A stretch of DNA of 64,000 nucleotides, from contig NZ_CP079195.1 of assembly GCF_019263805.1 (NCBI RefSeq), positions 3,521,001 through 3,585,000 of the forward strand, in the 5' to 3' direction. Origin of the DNA: Polaribacter sp. NJDZ03. GTDB lineage: Bacteria; Bacteroidota; Bacteroidia; Flavobacteriales; Flavobacteriaceae. The notes below the pieces were generated by a model. The model searched no databases. It was not told the origin of the DNA and saw nothing but the letters and a program-made list of their open reading frames with translations. Shown here in pieces: positions 9,479-18,571 of this stretch (its first letter is position 1; each line of letters begins with the position of its first letter). Both the position numbers and the translations under genes were made by a program.

Positions 9479-10834
9479 ATGGAGAACAATAAAATAGCAA
9501 TTGGTTTAGATATTGGTACAACCAAAATCGCAGCAATGATTGGTCGTAAGAATGAATATGGCAAGATTGAAGTTATAGGAATCGGTAAAGCTAAAAGTTT
9601 AGGTGTTAAACGTGGGGTTGTAAGTAATATTACGCAAACCATACAGTCTATTCAGCAAGCAGTAGAAGAGGCAGAAAGTGTTTCTGGTGTTAAGATTCAT
9701 GAAGTTGTTGTAGGTATTGCTGGGCAACATATTCGTAGTTTACATCACAGTGATTATATTACAAGAAATAATGCAGATGAGGTAATTGATGAAAATGATA
9801 TTGATGACTTAATAAACCAGGTTCATAAATTAGTAATGTTGCCAGGAGAAGAAATTATTCATGTTTTACCACAAGAATATAAAGTAGATTCTCAGGCAGA
9901 TATTAAAGAGCCAATAGGTATGTATGGAGGTCGTTTAGAAGCGAATTTTCATGTAGTTGTTGGGCAAGTTTCTTCTATTAGAAATATTGGGCGTTGTGTT
10001 AAAAGTGCAGGTTTAGGTTTAAGTGAAATAACCTTAGAACCTTTGGCATCTGCAAATGCAGTGTTAAGTCAGGAAGAAAAAGAAGCAGGAGTTGCATTGA
10101 TTGATATTGGAGGAGGAACAACAGATTTAGCTATTTTTAAAGATGGAATTATTAGACATACAGCTGTAATTCCTTTTGGAGGAAATGTAATTACAGAAGA
10201 TATAAAAGAAGGCTGTTCTATTATAGAGAAGCAAGCAGAATTATTAAAAATAAAGTTTGGTTCTGCATGGCCAGGAGAAAATAAAGAAACAGAAATAGTA
10301 TCTATACCAGGTTTAAGAGGTAGAGAGCCTAAAGAAATTACTTTAAAAAATTTATCAAGAATTATACATGCAAGAGTTCAAGAAATTATTGAGCATGTAT
10401 ATTTAGAGATAAAAAATTATGGACATGAAACTGCAAAAGGAAAACTAATTGCAGGTATTGTGTTAACAGGTGGAGGGGCACAATTAAAGCACTTACGCCA
10501 GTTGGTAGAGTATATTACAGGTATGGATGCAAGAATTGGATATCCTAATGAACATTTGGCAGGAGAATCTGATGAACTTTTATCTAGTCCGGCTTTTGCG
10601 ACAACTGTTGGTCTATTAATGGAAGGTTTAGAAAAACAAAAACCTGTTGTTGAGGTTATAGAAGAACCTGAGGTAGAACAACCTGTGGTACAAGATTCAA
10701 TTGAGACTAAAGCAGAAGAACCCATTGAAGAGGAACGAGAACCGGAACCAGTTCCAAGACCTAAACCAAAAAAGAAGTCGTTTTTTGAAAAGTTTACAGA
10801 AAGTTTAAAAGATTTTTTGGACAACGCAGAATAA
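9479..10834 (+). CDS. ftsA: Cell division protein FtsA
   Basis: This actin-fold ATPase tethers FtsZ to the membrane. The phosphate-1 motif GLDIGTTKIAAMIG is at the N-terminus, and IDIGGGTTDLAIF is in the middle. A Glu/Pro-rich linker follows at about residues 385-430. The C-terminus ends in an amphipathic membrane-targeting helix (FFEKFTESLKDFLDNAE). The length of 451 residues is slightly above the E. coli protein because of the linker. It lies 6 bases after ftsQ and 64 bases before ftsZ. Confidence 0.95.
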   Translation: MENNKIAIGLDIGTTKIAAMIGRKNEYGKIEVIGIGKAKSLGVKRGVVSNITQTIQSIQQAVEEAESVSGVKIHEVVVGIAGQHIRSLHHSDYITRNNADEVIDENDIDDLINQVHKLVMLPGEEIIHVLPQEYKVDSQADIKEPIGMYGGRLEANFHVVVGQVSSIRNIGRCVKSAGLGLSEITLEPLASANAVLSQEEKEAGVALIDIGGGTTDLAIFKDGIIRHTAVIPFGGNVITEDIKEGCSIIEKQAELLKIKFGSAWPGENKETEIVSIPGLRGREPKEITLKNLSRIIHARVQEIIEHVYLEIKNYGHETAKGKLIAGIVLTGGGAQLKHLRQLVEYITGMDARIGYPNEHLAGESDELLSSPAFATTVGLLMEGLEKQKPVVEVIEEPEVEQPVVQDSIETKAEEPIEEEREPEPVPRPKPKKKSFFEKFTESLKDFLDNAE

Positions 10835-10898
10835 AGATTGAGATTAAGAAAAGAGAACAAAAATCAAAAAAATAATAATAAACAATATATCGGTTATT

Positions 10899-12752
10899 AT
10901 GAGCGCAGAATTCGATAACATTTCATTTGACATGCCTAAGACACAATCTAACACAATTAAAGTAATTGGAGTTGGTGGAGGCGGTAGCAACGCAGTAAAC
11001 CACATGTTTACACAACAAATTAAAGGAGTAGACTTTGTAATCTGTAATACAGATGCACAGGCTTTAGAAAACAGTCCTGTTCCTAATAAAATTCAATTAG
11101 GAGTAAGTTTAACTTCTGGTTTAGGTGCAGGTGCAAATCCAGAAGTGGGTGCACAAGCAGCTAAAGAAAGTATGCAAGAAATTCAGCAAATGCTAAATAC
11201 CCAAACCAAAATGGTATTTATTACTGCTGGTATGGGGGGTGGTACTGGTACAGGAGCAGCTCCTATTATTGCAAAAATTGCAAAAGATATGGATGTGCTT
11301 ACTGTAGGTATTGTTACGATGCCTTTTGCCTTTGAAGGTAGAAGACGTGCTAAACAAGCTCAGTTAGGAATTGATCAATTGCGCCAAAATGTTGATTCTC
11401 TAATTGTTATAAACAATAATAAACTTCGTGAAGTTTACGGAAACCTTGGTTTTAAAGCTGGTTTCTCTAAAGCAGATGAGGTTTTATCTACAGCTTCTCG
11501 TGGAATTGCAGAGGTAATTACGCATCACTATAAACAAAATATAGATTTACATGATGCTAAAACTGTACTTTCTAATAGTGGAACTGCAATTATGGGTTCT
11601 GCAAAAGAAGAAGGTCAGACTAGAGCTAAAACAGCTATTATTAAAGCATTAGATTCTCCTTTATTAAATGATAATAAAATTACAGGAGCAAAGAATGTAT
11701 TGTTGTTAATTGTATCTGGTACTAATGAGGTAACTTTAGATGAAATTGGTGAAATAAACGATTATATACAAGATGAAGCCGGTTATGATGCCAATATTAT
11801 TATGGGTATTGGAGAAGATGAAGAATTAGGTGATGCAATTGCTGTTACTATTGTTGCTACAGGTTTTGCTGCAGATCAACAAAGTACAATTACAAATACG
11901 GAAGTAAAAAAAATTGTGCACACCCTTGAAGATGAGCAAAAAGCTACCTATGATTTTAGTGAAAAAACAATTACAAAAGCGCCTTCTTTAAACGAGCCAC
12001 TAACAAGTGCTGTAGAGGAAAAAGTAGTTCATTCTTTAGAAGAGGAAGTAGTGGTGCCAAAAACAAACTTGGTTAAAACTACCAATGAAATTGTAAATAT
12101 GGCAGTTGTTTATGATGATGTTGAAGTAGAAGTTGCCTCTGAAGATGATTTTGTTATTACAGACATAACTCCAGTTCAAGAAATACAAGTTGTAGAAGAA
12201 TTAAAAGCAGTTGAACCTAATTTATTATTTGATTTACCCTTAAAACCACAGGCAGAAGTAGAAACTCCAAAAATTAAGGAGGTTGAAGCGATACAGGCAG
12301 AAGAGGTTGTTTTTGAGAGAAAAGTGGTAGAAAAGCGTTATGTTTTAGAAGATTTTGATGCGCAGCCAACTATTGGTAAAAGTTCTGGTATGGTAGAGCG
12401 AAAAGTTGCTGAAGAGGAAATTAATTTTGAATTAAAAACAAGAACTCCTCAGGCACAAGTAAACCAAATAGAAACGCAAAGTGAAGAAGTTTCTCCTTTA
12501 GATTTAACAATTACTGAATTGCAAAAGAGAGCTGAAGAGAGACGTAAAACAATGAAAGGTTTCAATTATAAATTCAATGATCAAATGAATAAGAACATTG
12601 ATGAAATTGAGCGTCAGCCAGCTTATAAAAGGTTAGGGATAAATTTAGATACAAATAGTCCTATTAGTAGTACAAAAACATCTATTCAAAAGAATACCGA
12701 TGAAATTAGTTTTAAATCTAATAATTCTTTTTTACATGACAATGTAGACTAA
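10899..12752 (+). CDS. ftsZ: Cell division GTPase FtsZ with long C-terminal linker
   Basis: This tubulin homologue forms the Z ring. It has GVGGGGSNAVNHM at the nucleotide site and the tubulin signature GGGTGTGAAP at about residues 111-120. The GTPase core ends near residue 330. A Glu/Val-rich linker of about 250 residues follows. The conserved tail QPAYKRLGINLD, the likely FtsA-binding peptide, lies about 35 residues before the end. At 617 residues it is far longer than the 383 of E. coli, as in other Bacteroidota. It is the last gene of the cluster; an intrinsic terminator lies about 30 bases downstream. Confidence 0.96.
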   Translation: MSAEFDNISFDMPKTQSNTIKVIGVGGGGSNAVNHMFTQQIKGVDFVICNTDAQALENSPVPNKIQLGVSLTSGLGAGANPEVGAQAAKESMQEIQQMLNTQTKMVFITAGMGGGTGTGAAPIIAKIAKDMDVLTVGIVTMPFAFEGRRRAKQAQLGIDQLRQNVDSLIVINNNKLREVYGNLGFKAGFSKADEVLSTASRGIAEVITHHYKQNIDLHDAKTVLSNSGTAIMGSAKEEGQTRAKTAIIKALDSPLLNDNKITGAKNVLLLIVSGTNEVTLDEIGEINDYIQDEAGYDANIIMGIGEDEELGDAIAVTIVATGFAADQQSTITNTEVKKIVHTLEDEQKATYDFSEKTITKAPSLNEPLTSAVEEKVVHSLEEEVVVPKTNLVKTTNEIVNMAVVYDDVEVEVASEDDFVITDITPVQEIQVVEELKAVEPNLLFDLPLKPQAEVETPKIKEVEAIQAEEVVFERKVVEKRYVLEDFDAQPTIGKSSGMVERKVAEEEINFELKTRTPQAQVNQIETQSEEVSPLDLTITELQKRAEERRKTMKGFNYKFNDQMNKNIDEIERQPAYKRLGINLDTNSPISSTKTSIQKNTDEISFKSNNSFLHDNVD

Positions 12753-12781
12753 GTATTCCTTATTTTATTTAAAATATCTAT

Positions 12782-12811
12782 AAAAGCCACATTTTTAATG
12801 TGGCTTTTATA
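12782..12811 (+). terminator. Intrinsic terminator after ftsZ
   Basis: A hairpin with arms AAAAGCCACAT and ATGTGGCTTTT around a short T/A loop follows the ftsZ stop by 30 bases. The right arm ends in T4. It would end the dcw transcript before the T9SS gene. Confidence 0.8.
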
Positions 12812-12823
12812 ATATAATTAAGT

Positions 12824-12855
12824 TTTGGTTAAACCTTTATCTTTTCATATATTAG
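12824..12855 (+). promoter_or_regulatory. Candidate Bacteroidota promoter for the T9SS gene, with C-run leader
   Basis: TTTG at 12824-12827 and TATATTAG at 12848-12855 are 20 bases apart; the second is one mismatch from TAnnTTTG. The expected leader would carry ACCCCCCAAAAG at about 12882-12893. A second -7-like box, TACTTTTG at 12916-12923, lies closer to the ATG but lacks a -33 TTTG at the right distance. Confidence 0.4.
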
Positions 12856-12939
12856 TGTTGGTCTACACTTTAGCGCCATTAACCCCCCAAAAGAGTATTT
12901 TTTTTTAAAATAAAATACTTTTGTTAAAAATACTGACAG

Positions 12940-15588
12940 ATGGAATCAAAACTACCTAAACATTTTAAGTTAATAACCTTTTTATTGGTTATAATAACTA
13001 CGCTTTCTTTAAAAGCACAAGAAGAACCTTTTAATTGTGATTATAATGCATATTTATTTCAAAGGAATGATATTTATGCTTTAGATTTAGCTTCTGGAAG
13101 TTCTTATATTGTAAAAGAAGATATTACCCCTGGATCTATTAACGCAGTAGGGTATAATCCTGCAGATGGATACATTTGGGGATCATTAAGTACACCTGCA
13201 AAAACAATTGTAAGAATTGGTAAAAACTTTAATGTAGAAACTTTTTATGTAGATGAGTTACCAAATTCTAGTAGATATGTAGGTGATGTTAGTTCAGAAG
13301 GAATCTACTATTTAAAAGGAGGTGGAACAAGTTATTATAAAATAGATTTAAATCCGGAATCGCAGAACTATACAAAATATATTAGTAGTGAAACCTTGTC
13401 AAAAAATATTAGTGTTCACGATTGGGCTTTTAACTCTGTAGATGGTCATTTATATACGGTAGAAAAAAAGACCAATATATTATATAGAATTAATGCTACT
13501 ACAGGAGAAGTAATTAGTTTAGGAGAAGTACCAATTTTAGCCGGTTTAACCTATACATATGGTGCCGTTTATTTTGATAAGTCAGGGCGTTTTTATGTTT
13601 CTGCCAATCAAACGGGTACTGTATATGTTATTCAAAGTGTACAAACACTAGAACCAGGAAGTCAGTTAGACTCTAACCTTTTTGCTTACGGACCTTCAAG
13701 CAGTTCTAATGATGGAGCAAGGTGCCCTACAGCTCCTGTACCTCAAGAAGATTGTTCTAACGGATTAGATGATGATGGAGACGGATTGGTAGATTGTGAT
13801 GATCCAGCGTGTTCTGGAGTAGCTGTTTGTCCTGTATTAGCGCCACAAGTTTCTAGTGGTAATGATGGTGGTTTAGAAAGTAATGACCGTCTTTCTCAGC
13901 AAATCAATCAAAGAAACTATTTAAGGAAAAAGGGGAATTATAAGTTTGATAAATTAAAAGCTAAAAAAGTTATAAAAAGTAAAAAATATAAGAAGTCTGC
14001 CGCTAAAAGTACAAACTTCGATTTAAAAGATTTAATTCCTTTAGACGTAATTGCTGGTACAACAACAGTAGAATCGTCTCCATTAGATTTAATAGCAATT
14101 ACAAATGCTACTGAACTTTACTCTGTAGATTATGTAAAAGATGGAGAAACGATTGCAGTTGTCTTGGCTACTAAAACAGAAAATGGAGTGTATGAACACA
14201 CGAAGTTTATTTGTGATAGATTGTTAGGAGCAGAATTATTGTCTGTTTCTACCATAGAACTTTTTCAACAAGAAAGTGAAGAAGGAGAAGAAGAGCAAGA
14301 AGGCGATGGGGTACACTTTATTAAGTCAATTATAAAGAATAGTAATGGAACTAAAGAGTTTGTGTTAAGTTTTTCTGGAAGATTGATTAATGGTGATAAA
14401 AATTTTGAAATAGATAGTCATTGGAATATTGATAAATACCAAGCAGGTGCTACTTATTATAATTTTCAAATCTGGTCTAATAGTGTAGATGACTTGTTAA
14501 CTTTAGGAGAAGAAGCTTTGGCTTTGTTTGAAATTCAGAAGCCTATTTTAGATTATGAAACATCTTCTCCGCCACCTGTATTTGTTAAAAAAGGGAAGTA
14601 TGTTAATGGTACTTTAGAACTAGAGCTAATTAATGTTAGAAGAAGTAAAAGTGTGGTAATAGATGCTGGTTTTAAAAGAACTGAAACTTCAGCTACAGAG
14701 TATTTTAATGACAAAATAGACTTAAAAGGTAATTACTTAGAATCTTTAGTTATAGAAACTGGAAATATTTTTGATATTGGTTTTAGAATAGAAAATGAAT
14801 ACAATTTAACGCCAGATGATTTATTTATGTCAGATGGTGTTTGGGGAAAAGATGATTCTCCAGAAGGAACAATCGTTAGTGAGTTTGCAATAACACAAAA
14901 TGAGAATATTTATACAGGAAGTGGTTATAGAGTAGAAAGAAATATTGCTTTAAAAGCAACTACAAGTGCGTATGTTTCTGCTTTTAGATCTTTAACACCT
15001 AGGTTTACAGCTGTAGATTTATCTAAGTTTTCTACGTTGGAATTAGATGCAAAAGGAACGGGAGATGTAGAAATAACAATTGTTAAAGAAAGTATAGGTG
15101 CTTGGGAAAACCAATTTAGAACTACTGTAAAATTAAACGATACAGAGAGTCATTATGCCATTCCTTTTTCTCATTTTGTTTCTGCATTAGGTGGCAGTAT
15201 AGATTTATCTGATACCGTAAATATTGTGTTTACAATGTCTTCTGATGGAACTACAGTGTTAGAAAAACAACTGAATTTAAAAGACATACAATTTACAGCA
15301 CGACCGTTAGCGGTTGACACTAATGTTATTGCTGAAAATGAAGTGTTATTAGTACCTAACCCAATGAAATATAGCTCGGAGTTAAGTTTTTATTCAGAAA
15401 CAAATGCAACAACTAAAATTGAAGTTTATAATATAACTGGTTCTTTAATTAGAGAAATTAAAACGCAAACAATAATTGGAAACAATAGGGTATCTATGTT
15501 AAGGGAAGGTTTAAAATCTGGTATTTATTTTATAAAAATAAGAAATGATTTTAGAAATTATAAAATAGTTAAATTAGTGATGAAATAA
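12940..15588 (+). CDS. Secreted type IX secretion (T9SS type A) sorting-domain protein
   Basis: This is a large exported protein of unknown function. It starts with a signal peptide of about 26 residues ending LSLKAQ. Residues of about 30-260 form a propeller-like region of the DUF6923 kind (NDIYALDLASGSS, INAVGYNPADGYIWG). An Asp/Cys-rich calcium-binding type stretch follows (DCSNGLDDDGDGLVDCDDPAC, about 274-295), then a Lys-rich segment. A beta-sandwich domain near 660-790 resembles carbohydrate-binding folds. The last 80 residues (LLVPNPMKYSSELSF to SGIYFIKI and KIVKLVMK) form a T9SS C-terminal sorting domain. The likely fate is the cell surface or medium. The T9SS call is strong; the substrate is unknown. 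Confidence 0.85.
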   Translation: MESKLPKHFKLITFLLVIITTLSLKAQEEPFNCDYNAYLFQRNDIYALDLASGSSYIVKEDITPGSINAVGYNPADGYIWGSLSTPAKTIVRIGKNFNVETFYVDELPNSSRYVGDVSSEGIYYLKGGGTSYYKIDLNPESQNYTKYISSETLSKNISVHDWAFNSVDGHLYTVEKKTNILYRINATTGEVISLGEVPILAGLTYTYGAVYFDKSGRFYVSANQTGTVYVIQSVQTLEPGSQLDSNLFAYGPSSSSNDGARCPTAPVPQEDCSNGLDDDGDGLVDCDDPACSGVAVCPVLAPQVSSGNDGGLESNDRLSQQINQRNYLRKKGNYKFDKLKAKKVIKSKKYKKSAAKSTNFDLKDLIPLDVIAGTTTVESSPLDLIAITNATELYSVDYVKDGETIAVVLATKTENGVYEHTKFICDRLLGAELLSVSTIELFQQESEEGEEEQEGDGVHFIKSIIKNSNGTKEFVLSFSGRLINGDKNFEIDSHWNIDKYQAGATYYNFQIWSNSVDDLLTLGEEALALFEIQKPILDYETSSPPPVFVKKGKYVNGTLELELINVRRSKSVVIDAGFKRTETSATEYFNDKIDLKGNYLESLVIETGNIFDIGFRIENEYNLTPDDLFMSDGVWGKDDSPEGTIVSEFAITQNENIYTGSGYRVERNIALKATTSAYVSAFRSLTPRFTAVDLSKFSTLELDAKGTGDVEITIVKESIGAWENQFRTTVKLNDTESHYAIPFSHFVSALGGSIDLSDTVNIVFTMSSDGTTVLEKQLNLKDIQFTARPLAVDTNVIAENEVLLVPNPMKYSSELSFYSETNATTKIEVYNITGSLIREIKTQTIIGNNRVSMLREGLKSGIYFIKIRNDFRNYKIVKLVMK

Positions 15589-15617
15589 GGCGATTTTTTA
15601 TTATTGTAATTCCTATA

Positions 15618-15652
15618 ATATCCCATAATTAGAAAATAATTATGGGATATTT
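15618..15652. terminator. Long perfect hairpin after the T9SS gene
   Basis: The arms at 15618-15632 (ending CATAATTA) and 15638-15652 pair perfectly over 15 bases around GAAAA, and the hairpin is followed by a T-rich stretch. It lies 30 bases beyond the T9SS gene stop and is probably its terminator. Confidence 0.8.
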
Positions 15653-15655
15653 ATT

Positions 15656-16093
15656 ATTATATATTTTACGTAAGTGGTCTCTTGTTTAGGTGATTATATG
15701 GATAAAAGTGTATTTGGTTGTTCTTTAAATGGAATAAAGAATTTTATTAAACGTAATAAAGTTACAGGTAGTCTAAGGTTTAAAGTTAATGGGCTGATAT
15801 AAAGTTTTTTAATGCTAATTAATAATATCTTTGACTTATATTACAAGAAGCTTGTTATAAAAGAATAAAAATATATCCCCTAGTTGTCCCCCAATGTTTG
15901 TTAAAACCACGTCTTTCGGTAGATGTGGTTTTTTAGTTTTATTTATTTTGTTTAAAGAAAGATGTATTTTGTAATTAATTGATAATTTGTTATATAGGTT
16001 TGCGTGAAGGATTGAAGCAATTGTTTGAGCTCTTTTTTTTTTACAAAAAAGCGAGTGCGAAAAGCCTGACCTTTAGGGCACGCCCAAACAAAA
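15656..16093. other. Gene-poor interval with a possible small transcript
   Basis: No credible protein gene is seen here. TATCTTTG at 15826-15833 looks like a -7 box. About 70 bases later a terminator-like hairpin follows (see next entry). The segment 16047-16090 is unusually GC-rich for the region (GCGAGTGCGAAAAGCCTGACC then GGGCACGCCC) and may be a worn copy of an interspersed element. Confidence 0.5.
15841..15936 (+). ncRNA. Putative small RNA ending in an intrinsic terminator (low confidence)
   Basis: Downstream of TATCTTTG (15826-15833) lie a small hairpin (ACAAGAAGCTTGT), two C-rich patches (TCCCC and TCCCCC), and a terminator with arms AAAACCAC (15903-15910) and GTGGTTTT (15925-15932) followed by T-rich sequence. 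No gene precedes the terminator on this strand after the earlier terminator at 15618-15652, so the terminator needs a transcript of its own. The -33 element is not clear and no RNA family was recognised. Confidence 0.3.
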
Positions 16094-16121
16094 AAAATCC
16101 ATCTAATTAAAGATGGATTTT
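16094..16121 (-). terminator. Intrinsic terminator for the aminotransferase gene
   Basis: The arms AAAATCCATCT (16094-16104) and AGATGGATTTT (16111-16121) pair perfectly around AATTAA. It lies 24 bases beyond the stop of the - strand aminotransferase gene, with A-rich sequence on the + strand side giving a U-run in the - transcript. Confidence 0.85.
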
Positions 16122-16144
16122 AATATAAATATATGTTTTAAAGA

Positions 16145-17332
16145 TTAGCTTAACGCTTCTTTAATTCTTTTTACTGCTTCTCTAATTTGTAATTCTGAAG
16201 CGGCATAAGATAAACGGATACAGTTAGGCGTACCAAAAGCTTCACCCGTTACAGTTGCTACATTTGCTCTTTCTAAAATGAATAAAGAAAAGTCGCTTGC
16301 GTTTTCAATTTTATAACCGTTAATTGTTTTACCAAAGAATGCAGAAACATCTGGAAAAACGTAAAAAGCTCCTTCAGGAACGTTTACTTTAAAGCCATCT
16401 ATTTCTCTTAATAAACCAATAATGATATCTCTACGAGTTTTAAACTCATCTACCATATATTGAATTTTAGAAACTGGAGCTAAAACGGCTGTAATTGCAG
16501 CTCTTTGAGCAATACAATTTGTACCAGAAGTAATTTGACCTTGCATTTTAGTACATGCTTTAGCAATCCATTCTGGAGCACCAATATAACCAATTCTCCA
16601 ACCTGTCATAGCAAATGCTTTTGCCAAACCATTTACGGTAATGGTTCTGTCGTACATGCTTTCAATTGCTGCAAAACTAAATGGTTTAGAATCGTAATTG
16701 ATATGTTCATAGATTTCATCTGATAAGATAAAAATCTGTGGGTGTTTTTCTAAAACTGCTGCCAACGCTCTGTATTCTGCTTCACTATAAATAGTTCCAC
16801 TTGGGTTGTTTGGTGAGTTAAAGAAAATCATTTTTGTTTTAGGTGTAATAGAAGCTTCTAACTGTTCTGGAGTGATTTTAAAATCATTCTCTATAGAAGA
16901 AGGGATTTCTACATACGTTGCCTCGCATAAAATTGCAATTGCAGAGTAACTTACCCAATAAGGAGCTGGTAATAAAACTTCATCTCCTGGGTTTAATAAT
17001 ACTTGTGCAATGTTTGCAATAGATTGTTTTGCTCCTGTAGAAACAACAACTTGACTTGGTTTATAAACTAAATCATTGTCACGTTTAAACTTTACACAAA
17101 TAGCTTCTTTTAAATCTGCATACCCATCTACTGGAGAATACGAATTGTAATTTTGATTGATAGCTTCAATGGCAGCGTCTTTAATAAAATCTGGTGTATT
17201 AAAATCTGGTTCTCCCAAACTTAAACCAATAATATCTTTTCCTTCTGCTCTTAATTCTCTTGTTTTAGCAGCCATTGCTAAGGTTTGAGATACAGGTAAA
17301 CTGTTAATTCTGTCCGATAATGGATTTTTCAT
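16145..17332 (-). CDS. aspC: Aspartate/aromatic aminotransferase, class I PLP enzyme
   Basis: This cytoplasmic PLP-dependent transaminase most likely interconverts aspartate and oxaloacetate. The PLP lysine is K238 in NGLAKAFAMTGWRIGY. The cofactor-binding Asn in NNPSGT, the Asp in SDEIYEHINY and the substrate Arg in NCIRLSYA are present. The length of 395 residues fits the family (subgroup I gamma, many of which also take aromatic substrates). It follows the desaturase gene by 26 bases on the same strand, so the two may share a transcript. Confidence 0.88.
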   Translation of the reverse strand: MKNPLSDRINSLPVSQTLAMAAKTRELRAEGKDIIGLSLGEPDFNTPDFIKDAAIEAINQNYNSYSPVDGYADLKEAICVKFKRDNDLVYKPSQVVVSTGAKQSIANIAQVLLNPGDEVLLPAPYWVSYSAIAILCEATYVEIPSSIENDFKITPEQLEASITPKTKMIFFNSPNNPSGTIYSEAEYRALAAVLEKHPQIFILSDEIYEHINYDSKPFSFAAIESMYDRTITVNGLAKAFAMTGWRIGYIGAPEWIAKACTKMQGQITSGTNCIAQRAAITAVLAPVSKIQYMVDEFKTRRDIIIGLLREIDGFKVNVPEGAFYVFPDVSAFFGKTINGYKIENASDFSLFILERANVATVTGEAFGTPNCIRLSYAASELQIREAVKRIKEALS

Positions 17333-17358
17333 TTTACTGTTAGTTGTTGTTGTGTTAC

Positions 17359-18450
17359 TTATGCTATTTCTGGGTTTTTACCCAAAGCTCCCAAATGTCT
17401 AAAATGTTCTATAACGGCTTTACGCATAGTAGCGTATTCATTATAAGGTAAATTAAATTCCTTGGCAGTTTCTTTTACAATTTTAGCTAATTTATTATAA
17501 TGTACATGAGAAATATGCGGGAAAATATGATGTTCAACTTGATGATTTAAACCACCTGTATAGAAGTTTACCAATGAATTAGTAGGGGCAAAGTTAGATG
17601 TTGTGTATAATTGGTGGACTGCCCAAGTGTGTTCTAAATTACCGTCTTTATCTGGAAGTGGCATTTCTGTATTTGGTACAATGTGTGCTAATTGAAAAAC
17701 CAAACTCAAAATCATACCAGCAGTATAATGCATTACAAAAAAGCCAATTAAAACTTTCCACCATGCAATGTCTAAAACTAATAAAGGTAAAACAATCCAA
17801 AGTGCGTAATATACAACTTTAGAAATGACTAACTTAGTCCATTCTGTAGCAGGGTTTGGAAATTTACCATAAGATAATTTACGTTTTAAATAACGATGCA
17901 TTTGCTTAATATCTGTAGTAATTGCCCAGTTTATGGTTAACAATCCGTACAAGAAGATAGAATAATATTTCTGAATTTTATGAATTGGTAACCATGAAGA
18001 ATGTTGAGAAAAACGAATAATTCGTCCTGCATCTATATCTTCATCATGCCCTTCTACATTTGTATAGGTATGGTGTAAAACATTGTGTTGTACTTTCCAG
18101 TTATACACGTTTCCGGCAAGTATATAGATACTGCTTCCCATTAATTTATTTACCCATTTCCTTTTAGAAAAAGAATCGTGATTTGCATCATGCATCACAT
18201 TCATACCAACACCGGCCATTCCTATTCCGGTTACTACCATTAAAAGTGCCATTAGCCATTGCGGCATCGAGACTGTTAAAATTAAAATAAAAGGAACCAA
18301 GAAAAGAGAAAACATAACAATTGCTTTGGTGTACAATTTCCAGTTTCCTGTTTTTTGTAATTCGTTTTCTTTAAAATATGTATTTACTCGTTTGTTTAGA
18401 GTTCTAAAGAATTTAGCTTTATCTACTCTAGAAAAATTTATTGTTTTCAT
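17359..18450 (-). CDS. Membrane fatty-acid desaturase (acyl-CoA or acyl-lipid)
   Basis: This is a di-iron membrane desaturase. Three histidine boxes are seen: HDANH (about residues 87-91), HNVLHH (122-127) and HQVEHH (303-308); the last has Gln as the first box residue variant typical of front-end or linoleoyl-CoA-type desaturases. Two hydrophobic hairpins lie at about 43-80 and 205-255. The frame extends to an ATG at 18471, but a TATTTTTG promoter box on this strand covers 18469-18476. The ATG at 18450 (MKTINFSRVDKAKF) is therefore chosen, giving 363 residues. The likely role is membrane lipid unsaturation for cold adaptation (inference). Confidence 0.88.
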   Translation of the reverse strand: MKTINFSRVDKAKFFRTLNKRVNTYFKENELQKTGNWKLYTKAIVMFSLFLVPFILILTVSMPQWLMALLMVVTGIGMAGVGMNVMHDANHDSFSKRKWVNKLMGSSIYILAGNVYNWKVQHNVLHHTYTNVEGHDEDIDAGRIIRFSQHSSWLPIHKIQKYYSIFLYGLLTINWAITTDIKQMHRYLKRKLSYGKFPNPATEWTKLVISKVVYYALWIVLPLLVLDIAWWKVLIGFFVMHYTAGMILSLVFQLAHIVPNTEMPLPDKDGNLEHTWAVHQLYTTSNFAPTNSLVNFYTGGLNHQVEHHIFPHISHVHYNKLAKIVKETAKEFNLPYNEYATMRKAVIEHFRHLGALGKNPEIA

Positions 18451-18468
18451 TTTTATGTTTATAATATG

Positions 18469-18476
18469 CAAAAATA
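18469..18476 (-). promoter_or_regulatory. -7 promoter box of the desaturase gene
   Basis: CAAAAATA on + is TATTTTTG on -, an exact TAnnTTTG match 18 bases before the chosen ATG at 18450. No clear TTTG was found at the -33 position. It is back to back with the rsmG box at 18544-18551. Confidence 0.5.
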
Positions 18477-18543
18477 TACTTTTTGAAATGGAGTTTTATA
18501 ATAAACGGCATATTTTGTTTAGAATTGTTCCAATACAAATAAC

Positions 18544-18551
18544 TATTTTTG
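18544..18551 (+). promoter_or_regulatory. -7 promoter box of rsmG
   Basis: TATTTTTG matches TAnnTTTG and ends 20 bases before the rsmG ATG. A TTG at 18525-18527 lies 16 bases upstream. It supports starting rsmG at 18572 rather than at the ATG at 18326, which lies upstream inside the opposite gene. Confidence 0.5.
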
Positions 18552-18571
18552 CAATTCAAATATATTTATTA

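Noticed and set aside
10417..10860. A 147-residue antisense ORF over ftsA
   Set aside because: It is Ser-rich and low in complexity and mirrors the Glu/Pro-rich linker codons of FtsA. There is no promoter and no family.
18326..18571. An 82-residue N-terminal extension of RsmG
   Set aside because: It overlaps the divergent desaturase gene and both promoters and encodes a hydrophobic stretch absent from the family. The ATG at 18572 gives the normal length.
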